Assembly: GCA_021779635.1 (NCBI GenBank)
Contig: JAJYAH010000087.1
Location: 1-14,504, forward strand
Origin: Pseudomonadota bacterium
GTDB taxonomy: Bacteria; Pseudomonadota; Alphaproteobacteria; Rhizobiales; Xanthobacteraceae
Reading direction: 5' to 3'
Length of the DNA stretch: 14,504 nucleotides
The notes beneath the pieces were generated by a model. That model was not told the origin of the DNA. It searched no databases and saw only the letters and a list, made by a program, of their open reading frames with translations. A program made the position numbers and the translations under genes. This document shows positions 13,174 to 14,504 of the stretch, piece by piece; the first letter of the stretch is position 1, and each line of letters begins with the position of its first letter.

Positions 13174-13347
13174 TCAGTGCGCCAGCTCGCCTTCCGGCTG
13201 TATTGTCTTTTCTCGGTGCTCGACCGACAGCGACCGATAGTGCGCCGCCATTTCCCGATAATGCTGACGGGAAATTGGATCGGCAGCCTTTTCGGCACGT
13301 TCGTCAAACATGTGGGCTCGTTCGATCAGTTCTTGAGCTTGGGACAT
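13174..13347 (-). CDS. 57-aa conserved charged protein
   Basis: A short gene below the usual size limit: MSQAQELIERAHMFDERAEK, AADPISRQHYREMAAHYRSL and SVEHREKTIQPEGELAH. The sequence is almost wholly helical in character, rich in Glu, Arg and His, with the block RQHYREMAAHYRSL that I recall from many very small Bradyrhizobium proteins (usually 50-65 aa) of unknown function. No signal peptide is present. A GAGGT ribosome site lies shortly before the ATG at 13347. The TGA is at 13176-13174, and a strong minus-strand terminator follows at 13017-12980. Confidence 0.7.
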   Translation of the reverse strand: MSQAQELIERAHMFDERAEKAADPISRQHYREMAAHYRSLSVEHREKTIQPEGELAH

Positions 13348-13616
13348 GGAAGCACCTCAACACAGGTCCATCTGCCACCACATATGGTTAAGATCTTGTT
13401 CCCGCAGGTTGGGCACGGAGATTTGATCGTCGGCCGGTGCTTGCGGATGGAAGCGGCCTTGGCAACGATGAGCGGCCGCCCGCCGAGCCGGCCTCAACGG
13501 AACGCGACGCCGATGCGATGCTCCTGGCGCCACGCAATATGGCAGCGCCATCGCCGGGCCCGGCATTGCCGTCGCCAGCAAGGCTGGCTAAATGCCGCTG
13601 GTCGGGACGAGGCAGC

Positions 13617-13790
13617 ATGGCGCAGCAATTCAGCAGGCGATCGATCGCGGGTTTTGTCGCAGGCATGGTCGTGGCGACCGTTCTCACGGTCATGGGCACC
13701 TACTACGTGCTGCACAGGTTTGTACTCGACAATCCGGCGGATCCGCGGACCAGGGCAGGCGGCCTGCAGCCGGGCCAGACCGTCAAGTGA
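13617..13790 (+). CDS. 57-aa single-pass membrane protein
   Basis: MAQQFSRRSIAGFVAGMVVA followed by TVLTVMGTYYVLHRFVLDNP gives one hydrophobic helix (about 10-35) preceded by basic residues, so the N-terminus is probably in the cytoplasm and the short polar tail (ADPRTRAGGLQPGQTVK) outside. Thirteen bases before the ATG the sequence GACGAGG can serve as a ribosome site. The same frame stays open for 60 codons upstream, but that part is proline- and arginine-rich, without any pattern, and is rejected. No family is recognised. A GC-rich hairpin follows directly after the stop codon. Confidence 0.55.
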   Translation: MAQQFSRRSIAGFVAGMVVATVLTVMGTYYVLHRFVLDNPADPRTRAGGLQPGQTVK

Positions 13791-13799
13791 ATGAAAGAA

Positions 13800-13830
13800 C
13801 CCCGCCCCATCGTGGGATCAGGGGGCGGGG
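13800..13830. terminator. GC-rich hairpin after the small membrane-protein gene
   Basis: CCCCGCCCC (13800-13808) pairs perfectly with GGGGCGGGG (13822-13830) around a 13-base loop, ten bases after the TGA of the preceding gene. There is no T-run on the plus strand. On the minus strand the stem is followed by TTCTTTC, so it is a weak terminator at best in either direction. A second small hairpin, TGGTAGG/CCTACCA (13840-13846, 13859-13865), follows. Confidence 0.4.
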
Positions 13831-13962
13831 CGAGTTGATTGGTAGGTAGCGCTGCAAGCCTACCATGTGCCGGATCGTCAAGAGCCGGGAACGATTGCCG
13901 TTCCAGAGGGCATAACTTCCCGGATCCGATGCTGCCCTGTCGGAGCCGTTTGCGCTGAAACG

Positions 13963-13990
13963 AAAGAGGCCGCCAACCGAGGCGGCTTTG
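13963..13990. terminator. Bidirectional terminator-like hairpin
   Basis: GCCGCC (13969-13974) pairs with GGCGGC (13981-13986) around AACCGA. The flanks AAAG and CTTT extend the symmetry on each side. The T-run is only three bases, so it is a modest terminator candidate between the 57-aa membrane-protein gene and the 43-aa peptide gene. Confidence 0.35.
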
Positions 13991-14056
13991 CGATTAGCAA
14001 AGCATTAACCATAAAGACCGCACAGTAGCCGGAGCCGATTCAGGCGGAGCCGGGCT

Positions 14057-14188
14057 ATGATCTCAGAGTTCAAGGAACTTGTGGTTCTTCCTGCTGCGAT
14101 GATTTTGTTTTTATGCGCGGCCGCAACGTTGCCGAACCTGAGCTGGCGCAGCGATCCGCCGGCACTGATCGTCATCGCCGCCCGCTAA
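14057..14188 (+). CDS. Possible 43-aa membrane peptide
   Basis: MISEFKELVVLPAAMILFLC followed by AAATLPNLSWRSDPP and ALIVIAAR. One hydrophobic segment (about 8-24) follows a short charged N-terminus. A CGGAG a few bases upstream can serve as a ribosome site. No family is recognised, and the frame is short enough to occur by chance. The stop overlaps the 3' end of a minus-strand open frame. It is listed because the layout (ribosome site, membrane segment, stop) is coherent. Confidence 0.35.
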   Translation: MISEFKELVVLPAAMILFLCAAATLPNLSWRSDPPALIVIAAR

Positions 14189-14447
14189 AGCGACCACTCC
14201 TGAGGTCAAAGGGATCGTTCAACGAGTCGTTGAATGGAAAGGGCTGAGTGCCCGGTGCGGTGCCTGCTGCTGCGCTCCCTGGCGAAGCGTCTTTCCTGGG
14301 CTGTTCTTTGATCCAAGCTTCTGACTTTTCAATGATCCACTGCCGAGCAAATCTCGGGACCACGTAGAGGCCATCCAGTTGCCTTGTCTTTCGGTCCGGC
14401 CATCCGGCATCGATGACACTTTTCAAAAGCACAACTGAAAAGCACAA
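14172..14447 (-). CDS. Doubtful hypothetical protein
   Basis: The open frame could encode up to 91 aa from a TTG at 14447, with a patterned part VIDAGWPDRKTRQLDGLYVV and PRFARQWIIEKSEAWIKEQP, then a proline/alanine-rich tail. It resembles no family I know. Third-position G+C is clearly lower than in the neighbouring genes, so it is either not coding or was acquired. The start is poor: the TTG lies inside a large hairpin. It is reported because it is the only candidate in the last 300 bases. Confidence 0.22.
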   Translation of the reverse strand: MCFSVVLLKSVIDAGWPDRKTRQLDGLYVVPRFARQWIIEKSEAWIKEQPRKDASPGSAAAGTAPGTQPFPFNDSLNDPFDLRSGRFSGRR

Positions 14448-14484
14448 CGCCGTCCTAGCGGAGTATGATCGCTAGGCGGCGTTG
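14425..14484. repeat. Tandem 11-mer and a 15-bp hairpin at the right edge
   Basis: AAAAGCACAAC occurs twice, at 14425-14435 and 14438-14448. The second copy runs into a stem in which CAACGCCG (14445-14452) and CCTAGCG (14454-14460) pair with CGCTAGG (14470-14476) and CGGCGTTG (14477-14484), with one unpaired T and a 9-base loop. No T-run follows on either strand. It could be a terminator without a U-tract, a repeat element or a protein-binding site; the sequence beyond the window would help decide. Confidence 0.45.
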
Positions 14485-14504
14485 GTCAGGCACCGGGGTA
14501 GTGT

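Noticed and set aside
13437..13616. A 60-codon N-terminal extension of the small membrane-protein gene.
   Set aside because: It has proline/arginine-rich unpatterned sequence, and ATG 13617 has a plausible ribosome site directly ahead of the basic residues and membrane helix.

Overview
The window looks like a stretch of chromosome from a Bradyrhizobium-type alphaproteobacterium (Nitrobacteraceae). The evidence is high G+C, protein families familiar from that group (caspase-like secreted protein, class III cyclase, FrnE-like DsbA, BioF2-type acetyltransferase, small 'DPWG' secreted proteins) and two copies of a palindromic repeat of the type scattered through these genomes. This assignment comes from recognition by eye; no search was run. 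No tRNA, rRNA, CRISPR array, prophage or intact insertion sequence is visible.

Layout, left to right. The 3' part of an arylsulfatase gene enters from the left edge (3-965). A decayed membrane-protein gene follows on the minus strand (1001-1341). Next is a gene-poor stretch of about 800 bp that carries a highly structured, probably multicopy intergenic element (about 1590-2000). A cytoplasmic DsbA/FrnE-family oxidoreductase (2148-2813) converges on a BioF2/GNAT-like acyltransferase gene (4053-2827). A lipoprotein gene (4673-4266) diverges from a row of three exported or membrane products on the plus strand: a small DPWG secreted protein (4868-5089), a caspase-like protein with a glycine-rich tail (5186-6679) and a membrane-anchored PQQ dehydrogenase (6726-8768). 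A palindromic repeat lies exactly between the stop codons of the PQQ gene and a convergent DinB-family gene (9433-8867). A soluble cyclase (9618-10802) converges on a hot-dog thioesterase (11327-10863).

The right third consists of small genes. These are a 43-aa lipoprotein (11441-11572), a second DPWG secreted protein (11643-11984), a 76-aa conserved protein (12144-12374), a second inverted copy of the palindromic repeat abutting a likely PilZ-domain fragment (12475-12660), several intrinsic-terminator-like hairpins, a 57-aa protein on the minus strand (13347-13174), a 57-aa single-pass membrane protein (13617-13790) and a 43-aa membrane peptide (14057-14188). A strong hairpin closes the window.

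Most genes look like single-function housekeeping or accessory genes and do not form one pathway. The plus-strand row 4868-8768 is the most operon-like group, and all its products are directed to the envelope. I see no convincing new defence or mobile system. The points most worth a second look are the structured repeat at 1590-2000, the paired palindromic repeats that carry stop codons, the two DPWG paralogues, the cyclase that lacks the usual adenine-recognition lysine, and several genes under 60 codons that automatic callers may miss.
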